Source: Planctomycetota bacterium (GTDB lineage Bacteria; Planctomycetota; PLA2). From it: 64,000 nucleotides of DNA. Position numbers and translations under genes: made by a program. Position 1 is the stretch's first letter; every line of letters starts with the position of its first letter. The DNA lies in contig JAJFFH010000040.1 of the NCBI GenBank assembly GCA_021776735.1, positions 248,001 to 312,000 on the forward strand. Direction: 5' to 3'. The notes below the pieces were generated by a model that was given only the letters and a program-made list of their open reading frames with translations, searched no databases and was not told the DNA's origin. Shown piece after piece: positions 27,179 to 35,929 of the stretch.

Positions 27179-28510
27179 CTAGTGAATGTTCTTCACGCAG
27201 CGAAAGCCGATCGCCTCGCTCTTGTCCTTCGGGTGGGCCTCAAGCCGAAAGTACGTCGCCAGCATCTCGCCCGGATCGTTATACGATCCGCCGCGCACGA
27301 CCTTGAACGCGCTCCCCTTCTTGAAAGGGGACCGCGTCCACTCCCAGACGTTGCCGCACATGCCGGTCACGCCGAAGGGCGACACGTTGCGCAGGGATGC
27401 GCCGACCGGGATCGTGCTCCCCTCCCGGGGATCCTGGCCGAAACAGGCGTCGGAAGCACCCGGGGGGTCATTACCCCACGGATAGACCCTGCCGTCGCTG
27501 CCGCGGGCGGCCTTTTCCCACTGGCGCTCGTCCGGGATCTCTTTACCCGCCCATTTCGCATACTGCTGGGCATCCGCGAACGAAACGCCGACGACCGGCT
27601 GGCCCGGTCCGTTGAATTTCGAATTCTCCGCGTAGCGCGGCATCCGATAGCCGGTTTCGCGCACAAAGCGGAGGTACGCCTCGTTCGTGACCGGAGTCTT
27701 GTCCATATAGAAGGAGTCGTGAAAGTCGTCTTTCCCGTCCGGCCCGACGAGGAACGTGCCAGCCGGAATGAGCTGCATCCCCTCGACGACCGGAAGATCG
27801 GCAATGAAGGCCTCGGCGGCTTCGCGCTCCCGCGCTTCCCGCTCGGCCGCCTCGCGCTCCGCCTCCTGTTTTTTTTCCTGCGCTTCCTTTTCGCGCTCCT
27901 CTTTTTCCCGCCGTTCGCGGTCCAGTTGCTCAGGATCCGGTTCGGTCTCGACGGCGGGCTCGGCCACCGGTTCAGCCGGCGCCACGGTGCTGTCGGCGTC
28001 CTCGTCCATCGCGGCGGGGACGGCAGCCTCCGCAACCGCAGTGGCCGTCGCGGTATCCGTTTGGGCCGAATCGGCCGGCGCGGCGGCGGTTAACGGCTCG
28101 GTGTCGGTGTCGGTGTCGGACGCCGCGTCGGGGCCGTCAAACTGCGCCAGGACCGCGTTGATATCTTCCAGCCGGTCCTCGACCGCGGGCCAGTCCGTTT
28201 CCCCGCTTACCTTCCGGTAAAAGAGGAAAATCCGCTTGGCTCGCCGGAAGACCTCCAGGCGCGTTTCCGGCTCCTCCTCCTCGAACGCCCGCTCGAACAG
28301 CAAGATACCCAGGTAGACCTGGTCCTGGCTGTTGCGGTTGCCGACGCCGGAGTAGAACTCGTCCAAGATTCGGACCGCCTCCTCCTCGTCTATGGAGTGG
28401 TCGTAGCGATCTGATCCTTCGACGTGGCGGTTCCAGACGTACTCTTGGATCCGCTTGATTTCATCCTTCACGCGGTTCTCGTTTTGGGCAAGCGTGGCCA
28501 TCTCGGCCAT
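27179..28510 (-). CDS. SUMF1 (formylglycine-generating-enzyme-like) domain protein with coiled-coil linker
   Basis: A 443-residue protein. The N-terminal 110 residues are helical, an acidic Ala/Thr-rich linker follows (about 115-185), then a Glu/Arg/Lys-rich coiled coil (about 185-230), then a SUMF1 domain (about 235-443): MQLIPAGTFLVG, YMDKTPVTNEAYLRFV, PVVGVSFADAQQYAKWAG, RQWEKAARG, GMCGNVWEWTRS and KVVRGGSYND ... GFRCV. The cysteine pair used by true formylglycine-generating enzyme is not seen after RGGS, so a binding or structural role is more likely than sulfatase activation. Start 28510 or 28501 both fit. It is probably the first gene of the ketosynthase operon. Confidence 0.75.
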   Translation of the reverse strand: MAEMATLAQNENRVKDEIKRIQEYVWNRHVEGSDRYDHSIDEEEAVRILDEFYSGVGNRNSQDQVYLGILLFERAFEEEEPETRLEVFRRAKRIFLFYRKVSGETDWPAVEDRLEDINAVLAQFDGPDAASDTDTDTEPLTAAAPADSAQTDTATATAVAEAAVPAAMDEDADSTVAPAEPVAEPAVETEPDPEQLDRERREKEEREKEAQEKKQEAEREAAEREAREREAAEAFIADLPVVEGMQLIPAGTFLVGPDGKDDFHDSFYMDKTPVTNEAYLRFVRETGYRMPRYAENSKFNGPGQPVVGVSFADAQQYAKWAGKEIPDERQWEKAARGSDGRVYPWGNDPPGASDACFGQDPREGSTIPVGASLRNVSPFGVTGMCGNVWEWTRSPFKKGSAFKVVRGGSYNDPGEMLATYFRLEAHPKDKSEAIGFRCVKNIH

Positions 28511-28759
28511 GGGGCGTCCATGTTGCTCTCTCGGGCCGGCTGCATGCGGGCTCCGCAGGAAACCCCGCATTATAGGGCTGCCCCCCGCGCAGGCGAAGCG
28601 GCTGACCGCGGATTTTTTGATGAACGCCCGTTTTTTGAAACCGAAGAGACTCCGGCGCGTGCGACGGCCCGCCCGAAGCTAGCCCGCCTTCGGCGCAGGC
28701 CCTAGAATGGCGTGTTTCCGTCGCAACCATGGCACAAACAACGGCAGAAAGGGCACCCC

Positions 28760-29959
28760 TTGGACCATCTCCTCGCCGACCGCCAGATCGAGTGGCGCGA
28801 CCGGGCCCGCGAAGTCGCCCGGCGCGTCGTGCTGCCCAACGCATGGAAGTACGATCGGCTCCAGGAATACCCCTGGGAGATCAAGCAGGCACTCGCGGAA
28901 GCGGGCCTCATGAAGGTCTGGATTCCCAAAGAATATGGGGGCGCGGGCGGCGGCGTGCTCGAACTTTGCGTCGTGGTCGAGGAGCTCTCCCGCTGCTGCG
29001 GCGGCACCGGCGTGCTCTTCGCGGTCAACGCGCTCGGCTCCTTTCCCATCCTGGTTGCGGGCACCGACGAGCAAAAGCAGAAGTATCTGCCGGCCATCGC
29101 CAGCGGCGAGAAGCTGATCGCGTTCGGACTCTCCGAGAAGAACGCCGGCTCCGACGCGGGCGGGATCACCTGCTCGGCCGAAAGAGACGGCGACCACTAT
29201 GTGCTCAACGGCACGAAGAAGTGGAACACGAACGGCCCCGTTGCCGACCTCAACACGATCTTCGCCATCACCGACCCGTCGTCGCGCAGCCGCCGGCTCT
29301 CGGCGTTCCTCCTCGAAAAGGACATGGACGGTTACGAGGTCGGCTACATTGAAGACAAGATGGGAATCCGCTGCGTGCCCGTGGGCGAGCTGGACCTGAA
29401 GGACTGCCGCGCGCACGAGAGCCACCTCCTCGGCGGCAAGCCCGGCCTCGGGTTCAAGCATGCGATGATGACGCTGGACCGCGCGCGGCCGGGCGTGGCC
29501 GCGCAAGCCGTCGGCCTGGCCCAGGGCGCGGTCGACTTCGCCACGCTTTACGCAACCCAACGCAAGCAATTCGGCGAGCCCATTTCGTCATTCCAGATGG
29601 TCCAGAAGATGCTTGCCGACATGGCCACCAAGGTGGCCGCAGCGCGCTCCCTGGTCTATTCTGCGGCGAAGGCAGTCGATGCCGGCGCCCGGGACATGAC
29701 CAAGTACGCGGCCATGTGCAAATATTACGCCACTGACGTCGCGATGGAGGTTACGACGGACGCCGTGCAGGTGTTCGGCGGAAACGGCTACATGCGCAAC
29801 TACCCCATCGAGAAGTACATGCGCGACGCAAAGATCACCCAGATCTACGAAGGCACGAACCAGATCCAGCGCATGGTAGTGGCTCGCAACCTCATCAAGG
29901 AAGCGACCCGGCTCTCGCACCTGGAGGAGTTCATTCCGGTACCGGAGCATCTCCGATGA
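28760..29959 (+). CDS. Acyl-CoA dehydrogenase
   Basis: A 399-residue FAD enzyme that introduces a trans-2 double bond into acyl-CoA. Landmarks: MKVWIPKEYGGAGGG, AFGLSEKNAGSDAGGI (FAD/substrate loop), NGTKKWNTNG, YATQRKQFGEPISSFQMVQ, and the C-terminal VFGGNGYMRNYPIEKYMRD with ITQIYEGTNQIQRMV, which carries the catalytic glutamate. I prefer TTG at 28760, preceded by AGAAAGGG, because homologues begin near LLADRQIEWR; an ATG at 28712 is the alternative. It overlaps the next lipoprotein gene by four bases (ATGA). The substrate is likely a short or medium acyl-CoA. Confidence 0.92.
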   Translation: MDHLLADRQIEWRDRAREVARRVVLPNAWKYDRLQEYPWEIKQALAEAGLMKVWIPKEYGGAGGGVLELCVVVEELSRCCGGTGVLFAVNALGSFPILVAGTDEQKQKYLPAIASGEKLIAFGLSEKNAGSDAGGITCSAERDGDHYVLNGTKKWNTNGPVADLNTIFAITDPSSRSRRLSAFLLEKDMDGYEVGYIEDKMGIRCVPVGELDLKDCRAHESHLLGGKPGLGFKHAMMTLDRARPGVAAQAVGLAQGAVDFATLYATQRKQFGEPISSFQMVQKMLADMATKVAAARSLVYSAAKAVDAGARDMTKYAAMCKYYATDVAMEVTTDAVQVFGGNGYMRNYPIEKYMRDAKITQIYEGTNQIQRMVVARNLIKEATRLSHLEEFIPVPEHLR

Positions 29960-30441
29960 CCAGCTGTCGAGCGGACTCCTCCCGTGCGCCTCGCGGCGCC
30001 CGGGCCCGGTTCGTCTTGGCCTTGGCCCTGTCCCTCGTGGCCACGGCCGGGTGCGACTCGCTCGCGGCTCGACGGCCGCCCGGAAGCCGCCTGGAGCCGG
30101 ACATCTTCAAAGACGTCGCCGCACCGTCCGGCGCACGCTACATCGACGACCACTCCGAATCGTTCTCCTACCGGGGCGGCACGTTCCGATCGGGCCGATT
30201 CGAGTTCATGCTCGAGGGCGCCGACGCCGACGCCGTGATCGATTTCTACCGCCGCACGATGCCCGGCTCACCGTATGACTGGATCCTCGAACAGGAGGAC
30301 CCGCGCGAGTCGGGCCAGACTTTTGTTTTCACCAAAAACCAGGACCGCTGCACGGTTGACGTGGACCAACTCCCCGCCCACCGCGCCCGCCCCCGGGAGG
30401 GGGTCCGGATTCTTCTCCGGATCAACTTCCGGAAGAAATAG
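29956..30441 (+). CDS. Small lipoprotein of unknown function
   Basis: A 161-residue protein with an Arg-rich n-region, a hydrophobic core (FVLALALSLVATAGC) and a lipobox cysteine near residue 34, so it should be a lipidated periplasmic protein. The mature part contains SYRGGTFRSGRFEFMLEG and DAVIDFYRRTMPGSPYDW, which looks like a compact alpha/beta domain seen in small hypothetical lipoproteins. It is coupled to the acyl-CoA dehydrogenase by an ATGA overlap and followed 21 bases later by the cyclophilin-like gene. No enzymatic motif. Confidence 0.7.
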   Translation: MTSCRADSSRAPRGARARFVLALALSLVATAGCDSLAARRPPGSRLEPDIFKDVAAPSGARYIDDHSESFSYRGGTFRSGRFEFMLEGADADAVIDFYRRTMPGSPYDWILEQEDPRESGQTFVFTKNQDRCTVDVDQLPAHRARPREGVRILLRINFRKK

Positions 30442-30462
30442 AACCTTCGCGAGAACGCCCCC

Positions 30463-32061
30463 ATGGCCGAGCAAAAGACCGATTCCCCTGCCGTCCCGCT
30501 TCCTGATCCCGAGAAGCTCCAGCGCAACGTCGCTGCAGCAATGACGCAGTTGCGCGAAAAACGGGGCCTCTACATCGGGTTGGGCCTTGCGGCCCTCGCG
30601 CTGGTGGTCGGCCTGCTCATCTGGCTCAACTGGCGCGGGACGCCCGAAGCGCCCGCGTTTGAGCCGATGTGGAGCCGCGCCGAAAAGGCCCTCGGGAAAC
30701 TCACAACCAACGAGTCCGCCGGGGCCGAGATCGCCGATCTCGAGGCGTACGTCTCCGGACAAGACGACGCGCACCTGGTCGGGATCGGGAAGTGGATCCT
30801 GGCCATCCTCCACTATCGCGAGGCATATACGGCCGGCAACCTTGACTTCGCGGACAAGAAGCCCCACCTCGAAAAGGCCCTCGCCCACGCCGAGAACCTC
30901 CAGTCCAATTCCAAGGAGTACGACAAACTCCCGGTCGTGATCAAGGGTTGGTTTACCGAACCGGGGGTGTCTCCGGTCAAGCAGTTGCGCGACCGGATCA
31001 AGGCGGATCTGGACTTCGAAGAGGCCAACCGCATTGAGCAGCCGGCCCCTGACGACGGCCTGACCGCCGTGCTGCGAACATCGGATGGCGATATCTACCT
31101 CCGATTCTTCCGAAAGCTCGCTCCGCTCCACGTCGACAACTTCGTCTCGCTGTCGGCAGCGGGAGCCTACAACGGGACGGCGTTCCATTTCGTCGGAGGC
31201 GGCAACAAAAACCCGCTCGCGGTCCATGGTGGCGACCCCTATTCGTTCTTCTACAACGACCCGCGGAACAGAAGTCACATTCTGCGCTGGGGCCAGGGCG
31301 GGCTCGGCTACCACGTCCCGCCTGAACAGGCGCGCTACATGGTCGGCCACCGCGAACGCATCGTTTCGTCGATGCGCGCTTCAGGACGGGCACAAACCGC
31401 CGACTGGGACAACGCGGCCATGTTTCAAATCCTGCTGCAGGCCGACCCCGGTCTCGATCGCGTCCACACGCCGTTTGCACAGGTAGTGGAGGGGTTCGAC
31501 ATCGTCACGGAGGCGGCCGGAAGGGCGACCGCGGCTGAGGACCAGACCTACAAGGATGCGACGGAGTTTTCTTCAAGCGCAACCCGTGACCTGATCGTCA
31601 AGCCGGTGATCATCCACAAGGTCGTGATCTTCGGCCAGGACGGCAAGGCCGTCGAGCACGCCTTTCCGCTCGCGGACAACGAAAAGAGCCTCGGGACGGT
31701 CAAGAACGCCCCCGTTCAGCCGCTCGAGGGCGATGCTCTTTACGCTGGCCGCAAGCTCGTGAACCCGCTCACCGCAGATCCAGAGACCATCCGCCGAGGC
31801 CTGGACACGCCTTTCCCGATCGATGTGGTTCCCGGCGAAGCGAATCCGCTTGGCGACCGCGAAGGGGTGCGGAAGACCAAGGGCGACAATGGCACAAGCG
31901 GCGCCGGGGACAGGACTTCGGACGACTCCAACAAGGACGAGAAGTCCCCGGACTCCGACGCTCCCAAGGATGCCGACAAGACTGAAGATTCCGCCAAAGC
32001 CCCCGAGAAGACCAAGGATCCCGAGGAATCCGGGGACAAGCCGAAAGGCGACGACGGGTAG
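30463..32061 (+). CDS. Membrane-anchored cyclophilin-type peptidyl-prolyl isomerase-like protein
   Basis: A 532-residue protein. A transmembrane helix (about residues 37-56: LYIGLGLAALALVVGLLIWL) anchors a helical middle (about 65-200). A cyclophilin-like domain follows (about 205-360): LRTSDGDIYLRFFRKLAPL, VDNFVSLSAAGAYNGTAFHF, HGGDPYSFF and FAQVVEGFDIVTEA. The arginine that in cyclophilins follows FH (FHRV) is replaced (FHFV), so catalytic activity is doubtful. The last ~90 residues are highly charged (Asp/Lys/Glu/Pro) and probably disordered. The outer-side topology suggests a folding or scaffold role. Confidence 0.75.
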   Translation: MAEQKTDSPAVPLPDPEKLQRNVAAAMTQLREKRGLYIGLGLAALALVVGLLIWLNWRGTPEAPAFEPMWSRAEKALGKLTTNESAGAEIADLEAYVSGQDDAHLVGIGKWILAILHYREAYTAGNLDFADKKPHLEKALAHAENLQSNSKEYDKLPVVIKGWFTEPGVSPVKQLRDRIKADLDFEEANRIEQPAPDDGLTAVLRTSDGDIYLRFFRKLAPLHVDNFVSLSAAGAYNGTAFHFVGGGNKNPLAVHGGDPYSFFYNDPRNRSHILRWGQGGLGYHVPPEQARYMVGHRERIVSSMRASGRAQTADWDNAAMFQILLQADPGLDRVHTPFAQVVEGFDIVTEAAGRATAAEDQTYKDATEFSSSATRDLIVKPVIIHKVVIFGQDGKAVEHAFPLADNEKSLGTVKNAPVQPLEGDALYAGRKLVNPLTADPETIRRGLDTPFPIDVVPGEANPLGDREGVRKTKGDNGTSGAGDRTSDDSNKDEKSPDSDAPKDADKTEDSAKAPEKTKDPEESGDKPKGDDG

Positions 32062-32119
32062 GAACCCCCTCCCGTCCGCGAGGCCTCAGCGGCATCAGCC
32101 GTTGAGGCAAAAGACAATG

Positions 32120-32983
32120 CTAAGCGGTTCCTCCGCTTGGCGCGCCGTGGCGCATGATTTCGACGATTCGCTCGTATTCTTCGGGCGAGAAGTACTCGAT
32201 CGTGATTCGGCCCTTGCCGCGGCGATCGCGAATCTGGACTTTCGTCCCGAGCAGCCCGCGCAGATCGCCCTCGAGTTGCATAATCTGCGGCGTCTTGCGC
32301 GGGCTCTTGCGGCGGACCGGCATGGTGGGTTTTCCGTCGCGTACCAAGGCCTCAACGGCACGGACTGACAGCTCCTGCTTGATCGTCCGTTCGGCCATGC
32401 GAAGGCGGTCGATGTCGTTGTTCAGCGCCAGCAACGCACGGGCATGACCCATCGAAAGAGCACCCGCGCGGACCAGCTCCTGCACCTCTGTTGGTAGCTC
32501 CAGCAGCCGAATCATGTTGGCCACGGAAGATCGGTTCAGCCCCAGGCGCCGCGCGACCTCCTCTTGCGTGGCCCCGAGTTGGGTCATGAGACGACGATAG
32601 GCGGCGGCCTTGTCGATGGGATTCAGGTCCGCGCGCTGAACGTTTTCTACGAGGCCCAGGACGAGCATCTCGTCGTCGCCGTAGCGCCGCACGATTGCGG
32701 GGATCTCCTTCATCCCGGCCAGACGCGCCGCGCGAACCCGGCGCTCGCCGGCAACCAGCTCGTACCCGGAGCCCCCCCGCCTCACGATGACCGGCTGCAG
32801 GACGCCGTTGGCCCGCAGAGAATCGGCCAGCTCCTGCAGCGGACCCTCGTCGAACGCCTGCCGCGACTGATACGGGCCCGCCTGGACCTCGTCGAGCGCC
32901 AGCCGCACGACCTCCTCGTCCCGGCGCACGGACGCATCCCCCAGCAACGCGTCCAAACCTCGTCCCAGCTTGCGCTCGACCAT
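32120..32983 (-). CDS. parB: Chromosome-partitioning protein ParB
   Basis: A 287-residue CTP-binding DNA clamp that loads at parS and spreads along DNA. GRGLDALLGD is the standard N-terminus. The ParB/Srx CTPase part has VQAGPYQSR, LQPVIVRRGG, AGERRVRAARLAG (the GERR motif) and ENVQRADLNPIDKA. The helix-turn-helix is EEVARRLGLNRSSVANMIRLL (parS recognition). A C-terminal dimer part ends with IEYFSPEEYERIVEIM. Two parS-like sites lie 138-242 bases upstream of its start. parA is not adjacent, unlike the usual parAB pair. The start is preceded by an AGGAGAC-like segment. Confidence 0.95.
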   Translation of the reverse strand: MVERKLGRGLDALLGDASVRRDEEVVRLALDEVQAGPYQSRQAFDEGPLQELADSLRANGVLQPVIVRRGGSGYELVAGERRVRAARLAGMKEIPAIVRRYGDDEMLVLGLVENVQRADLNPIDKAAAYRRLMTQLGATQEEVARRLGLNRSSVANMIRLLELPTEVQELVRAGALSMGHARALLALNNDIDRLRMAERTIKQELSVRAVEALVRDGKPTMPVRRKSPRKTPQIMQLEGDLRGLLGTKVQIRDRRGKGRITIEYFSPEEYERIVEIMRHGAPSGGTA

Positions 32984-33120
32984 GTCCGTCTCCTATCTTT
33001 GCCCCTGCGTACGCTCCGCGGGGGCCCGCCTACCCGGAGGAACGCCTCAAATCGAGGATCTCGGGCGGGTATCTTGTATTGGAATCGAGATCATCATACG
33101 ACGGGGTGTAGACAGAAAGG

Positions 33121-33136
33121 TGTTTCACGTGGAACA
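33121..33136. promoter_or_regulatory. parS-like site 1
   Basis: TGTTTCACGTGGAACA: matches the canonical parS sequence TGTTTCACGTGAAACA at 15 of 16 positions. Lies just upstream of parB. Confidence 0.9.
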
Positions 33137-33209
33137 TTCCCCGGAGCGCTCGTCCCGGCAACCTTCGGAACGCTCTCGCGGCGATCACGGCGCGGACGCC
33201 GAGCCGGCA

Positions 33210-33225
33210 TGTTCCACGTGGAACA
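33210..33225. promoter_or_regulatory. parS-like site 2
   Basis: TGTTCCACGTGGAACA: a perfect 16-base palindrome with the parS core TTCCACGTGGAA. Centre-to-centre distance to site 1 is 89 bases. Confidence 0.9.
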
Positions 33226-33274
33226 CTGCCCGCAGCGCCGCGCGTAGTCGAACCGTTCGCTACCCTGGTCGCGT

Positions 33275-33316
33275 TCCAGGGGTCGGCTTTCGCTGGGCTA
33301 CGGCGCGGGCCCTGGA
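33275..33316 (-). repeat. Partial long dispersed repeat copy upstream of the permease gene
   Basis: On the minus strand GGGCCCGCGCCGTAGCCC followed by AGCGAAAGC matches the middle of the long copies at 15726 and 22166. The terminal GGACGGCGATG part is missing. The segment is bracketed by TCCAGGG (33275-33281) and CCCTGGA (33310-33316), which could pair as a hairpin. Confidence 0.5.
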
Positions 33317-33343
33317 TGCGCTGGCGACCTTCGAGTTCCGCCG

Positions 33344-34072
33344 ATGAGCCGTTTTGCAATGATCCCGAGCCTGGCTGTCGCCGCAGTAACCTGCCGGGAG
33401 TGCTTCCGGCGACCGCTGCCGTACGCCCTCGTGATTGTGCTCACGTTTCTAACCCTCGCGTCGCACACTTTTTCGATCTTCTCTTTCGGCCAGTCCGCCC
33501 AGGAGGCCGCCAGCCTCGGCCTCTCGGCGGTTTTCCTGGCGGGATTCCTCCACGCCTGCCTCATCGGCTCCGGCGCCGTTCGACGGGATCTCGAGCGGGG
33601 CACCCTCGCGCTCACCCTGACTTCGCCCACCTCGTTGCCGGCCTATCTTGTCGGTCGTCTCCTCGGCCTCTTCGGGTCTGCGGCAATTCTCGCTGCCGCT
33701 GTCGCCGTGGCGGCGCGAGGCGTATTCGCGCTGCCCCTGGGCCCGCCCGCACCCGAAGACATCTCGCTTCTTCTTTTTGTTGGCTGGACCCGGGCTCTTT
33801 TGCCGATCTTGCTCTTGGAGGCCATCGCGTTGGCCGTTTCCTCTGCGGTTATCCGACTGTTTGGGCCGGTGGTCACCGTTGCCGTGTTCGTCGCGGGCAG
33901 CCTTCCCGGGTCAGCGGTCCTGACTCCCGATTTCTCCCTCTTCGGCCTGGAAGCCGGAGCTGGCCCCCCCGTGGCTCCCCTTCTGACATACTCACTCGCA
34001 CAAACAGGCACTTTCATGCTCGTGGCCTATCTGATCCTCGCGACCCGGGCATTGCCTCGTAGCATCGACTAG
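33344..34072 (+). CDS. Membrane protein resembling an ABC-2 type permease
   Basis: A 242-residue protein with six likely transmembrane helices. FRRPLPYALVIVLTFLTLAS begins the first. GAVRRDLERGTLALTLTSPTS is the cytoplasmic loop typical of ABC-2/NatB-like permeases, where a regulatory (E/D)xGTxxxLL motif occurs. The helices at about 85-105, 115-140, 150-175 and 215-235 complete the fold. No ATP-binding subunit gene lies nearby, so either it is encoded elsewhere or the permease has another role. It ends three bases before the phosphoesterase start, so the two are probably cotranscribed. Confidence 0.65.
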   Translation: MSRFAMIPSLAVAAVTCRECFRRPLPYALVIVLTFLTLASHTFSIFSFGQSAQEAASLGLSAVFLAGFLHACLIGSGAVRRDLERGTLALTLTSPTSLPAYLVGRLLGLFGSAAILAAAVAVAARGVFALPLGPPAPEDISLLLFVGWTRALLPILLLEAIALAVSSAVIRLFGPVVTVAVFVAGSLPGSAVLTPDFSLFGLEAGAGPPVAPLLTYSLAQTGTFMLVAYLILATRALPRSID

Positions 34073-34075
34073 CTC

Positions 34076-34804
34076 ATGCGGTACGCAATCTTTGGCGACA
34101 TCCACGGCAACCTGCACGCACTCGAGGCGGTCCTGGAGGCCTACGGCTCCGAGCGGATCGACGAGTACCTGTGCACGGGCGACCTGGTTGGCTACGGCGC
34201 GTTCCCGACCGAGTGCCTCAAGAAGGTGCGCGAGCTCTGTACGCACGTCGTCGCTGGAAACCACGATTTCGCCGTGGGGGGCAAGCTCTCGCTCGAGTTC
34301 TTCAACTCGTACGCGAAGGCCGCGGTCCAGTGGACCCGAGACGCGCTGTCCGAAGAGGAGCGGGAATACCTCAACGGCCTGCCGCTGACCGCTGTACGCG
34401 ATTCCGACACAACCATTGCCCACGCAACTCTTTACGATCCTCATGCTTTCGACTACATCCAGACGCAGTACGATGCCCATTTGAGCCTGCAGGAGCTGGA
34501 AACCACCTGCGGCTTCATCGGCCATTCCCACATCCCGATCACGTTCTACCTCAAGCAGGGCACGGTGGGCTGGACGACCGAAGGCCTCATCGAGCTCGAA
34601 GGCCTGGAGGCGGCCCTCGTAAACGTCGGCAGTGTCGGCCAGCCGCGGGACGAGAATCCGCTGGCGGCCTATGCGATCTTCGACACCACCGCGCGCACGG
34701 TCGAGATCAAGCGCGTCGACTACGACATCGAGGCCGCGATTGCGGCCATCGCCGCAGAGGGCCTGCCCTCGATTCTCGGCGAGCGCCTTCGCCTGGGGCG
34801 CTAG
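34076..34804 (+). CDS. Calcineurin-like metallophosphoesterase (YfcE/DevT-like)
   Basis: A 242-residue cytoplasmic phosphoesterase with the complete two-metal motif set: GDIHGN (residues 8-13), GDLVGYG (about 40), AGNHDFAVGG (about 60), and GHSHIPITF (about 150). The LVGYGAFPTECL stretch resembles the group of prokaryotic phosphodiesterases and phosphatases annotated as DevT or protein phosphatase. Substrate cannot be inferred. It follows the permease gene by three bases and ends directly beside the convergent hemW. Confidence 0.85.
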   Translation: MRYAIFGDIHGNLHALEAVLEAYGSERIDEYLCTGDLVGYGAFPTECLKKVRELCTHVVAGNHDFAVGGKLSLEFFNSYAKAAVQWTRDALSEEEREYLNGLPLTAVRDSDTTIAHATLYDPHAFDYIQTQYDAHLSLQELETTCGFIGHSHIPITFYLKQGTVGWTTEGLIELEGLEAALVNVGSVGQPRDENPLAAYAIFDTTARTVEIKRVDYDIEAAIAAIAAEGLPSILGERLRLGR

Positions 34805-35929
34805 CTACAGGAACTCCGCCGCGACCGCGTCGGCCAGCGCCCAGCCACGGCGATGGAGGCACAGGCGGCCGTTTCGCCGAACGAGCGGCTCAAGGCGGCG
34901 GGCCGTCGCCAAGAACTCCGCCGCAAGGGCCGGGTCGGAGACCTCGGACAAATCGGCCCCCCGGGTCGTCCGCAGGGCCAGCGCGACCGCTTCGCGGATC
35001 CGGGCCGCACCGATCAATCGCTCCTCGCTGACGGTCGCCGAACCCGTCGCGCGTACGGCGGTCGCGTATCGGCCGAGACCGCGCTCGTTCCCCGACCGGT
35101 TGCCGCCGAGATAGCTGAACGCTCCCGCTCCGTATCCGGCGTAACTGTTGTTCCACCAATAGTTTAGGTTGTGTTGACACTCTTGCCCGCGGCGCGCGAA
35201 GTTCGAAATCTCGTAGCGCTCGTAGCCCGCCTCGCGCAAGTACCGCGCGGTGAAACGGAACATGAACAGTTCGTCGTCCTCGTCCGCGGCGCGCATGCGC
35301 CCGGCTTCACGGCGCACGAAAAACTCGGTGCCCGGCTCGAACGTGAGGGAGTAACACGAGAGATGGTCCGGCTCCATCGCGGTGGCGCGCGCCAGGGTCT
35401 CCGCCCACTCGCGCCGCGTCATGCCGGGCACCGAAAAAATAAAATCCAGATTCACGCGAAGTCCGGCGGCGCGCACCATCTCGAACGCGCGTTCGATGTC
35501 GTCGGGAGAGTGCACGCGCCCGAGCGTTTTCAGGTGGCCGGCAAAAAACGACTGCGCCCCAAGGCTCACGCGCGTCACGCCGTGCGCGCGCAGGACGGCG
35601 ACCTTTTCAGCGGTCAGCGAGCCCGGGTTGGCTTCGGTCGTGAACTCCGTCGGCGCGCATTCGAAGCGCGCTACGAGATCCGCAAGGTAGCGGTCAAGCT
35701 GATGCGGCTCGACGACCGTGGGCGTGCCCCCGCCGATGAAAACGGTGGGGGGCCTCGACGGCACGCCGCGCGCATCCATCTCGCGACACAACGCGTCGAG
35801 GTAACCATCGACATCGCGGCCCTCGAGCGCAAACGAGTTGAAGTCGCAGTACGGACACTTCGTTTCGCAAAACGGAACGTGCACGTACACGCTTGCCGCG
35901 GGATCCATGCCGGGCCTGGCCCCGTTCAC
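34805..35929 (-). CDS. hemW: HemW-type radical SAM protein (oxygen-independent coproporphyrinogen oxidase family)
   Basis: A 374-residue radical SAM protein. The [4Fe-4S] cluster cysteines are in CETKCPYC (Cys21, Cys25, Cys28). FIGGGTPTVV, TTEANPGSL and GAQSF are typical of the HemN/HemW family, as is the PGMTRREW ... PDHLSCYSLTFEPGT region. HemW is a heme chaperone that inserts heme into cytochromes; the long HemN N-terminus with its extra cysteine is missing, so HemW is preferred over HemN. It starts by an ATGA overlap with the upstream secreted-protein gene. Confidence 0.88.
   Translation of the reverse strand: MNGARPGMDPAASVYVHVPFCETKCPYCDFNSFALEGRDVDGYLDALCREMDARGVPSRPPTVFIGGGTPTVVEPHQLDRYLADLVARFECAPTEFTTEANPGSLTAEKVAVLRAHGVTRVSLGAQSFFAGHLKTLGRVHSPDDIERAFEMVRAAGLRVNLDFIFSVPGMTRREWAETLARATAMEPDHLSCYSLTFEPGTEFFVRREAGRMRAADEDDELFMFRFTARYLREAGYERYEISNFARRGQECQHNLNYWWNNSYAGYGAGAFSYLGGNRSGNERGLGRYATAVRATGSATVSEERLIGAARIREAVALALRTTRGADLSEVSDPALAAEFLATARRLEPLVRRNGRLCLHRRGWALADAVAAEFL

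Larger units (their letters stand above)
32984..33343. other. 360-base gap with parS sites and a repeat remnant
   Basis: Lies between parB (leftward) and a permease gene (rightward), so both promoters must be here. It holds two parS-like 16-mers (33121-33136, 33210-33225) and a fragment of the long dispersed repeat (33275-33316). I see no open frame that looks like a gene. Confidence 0.7.

Noticed and set aside
28619..28681. A 20-codon basic plus-strand frame before the acyl-CoA dehydrogenase
   Set aside because: Too short, no conserved feature, in a promoter-sized gap.
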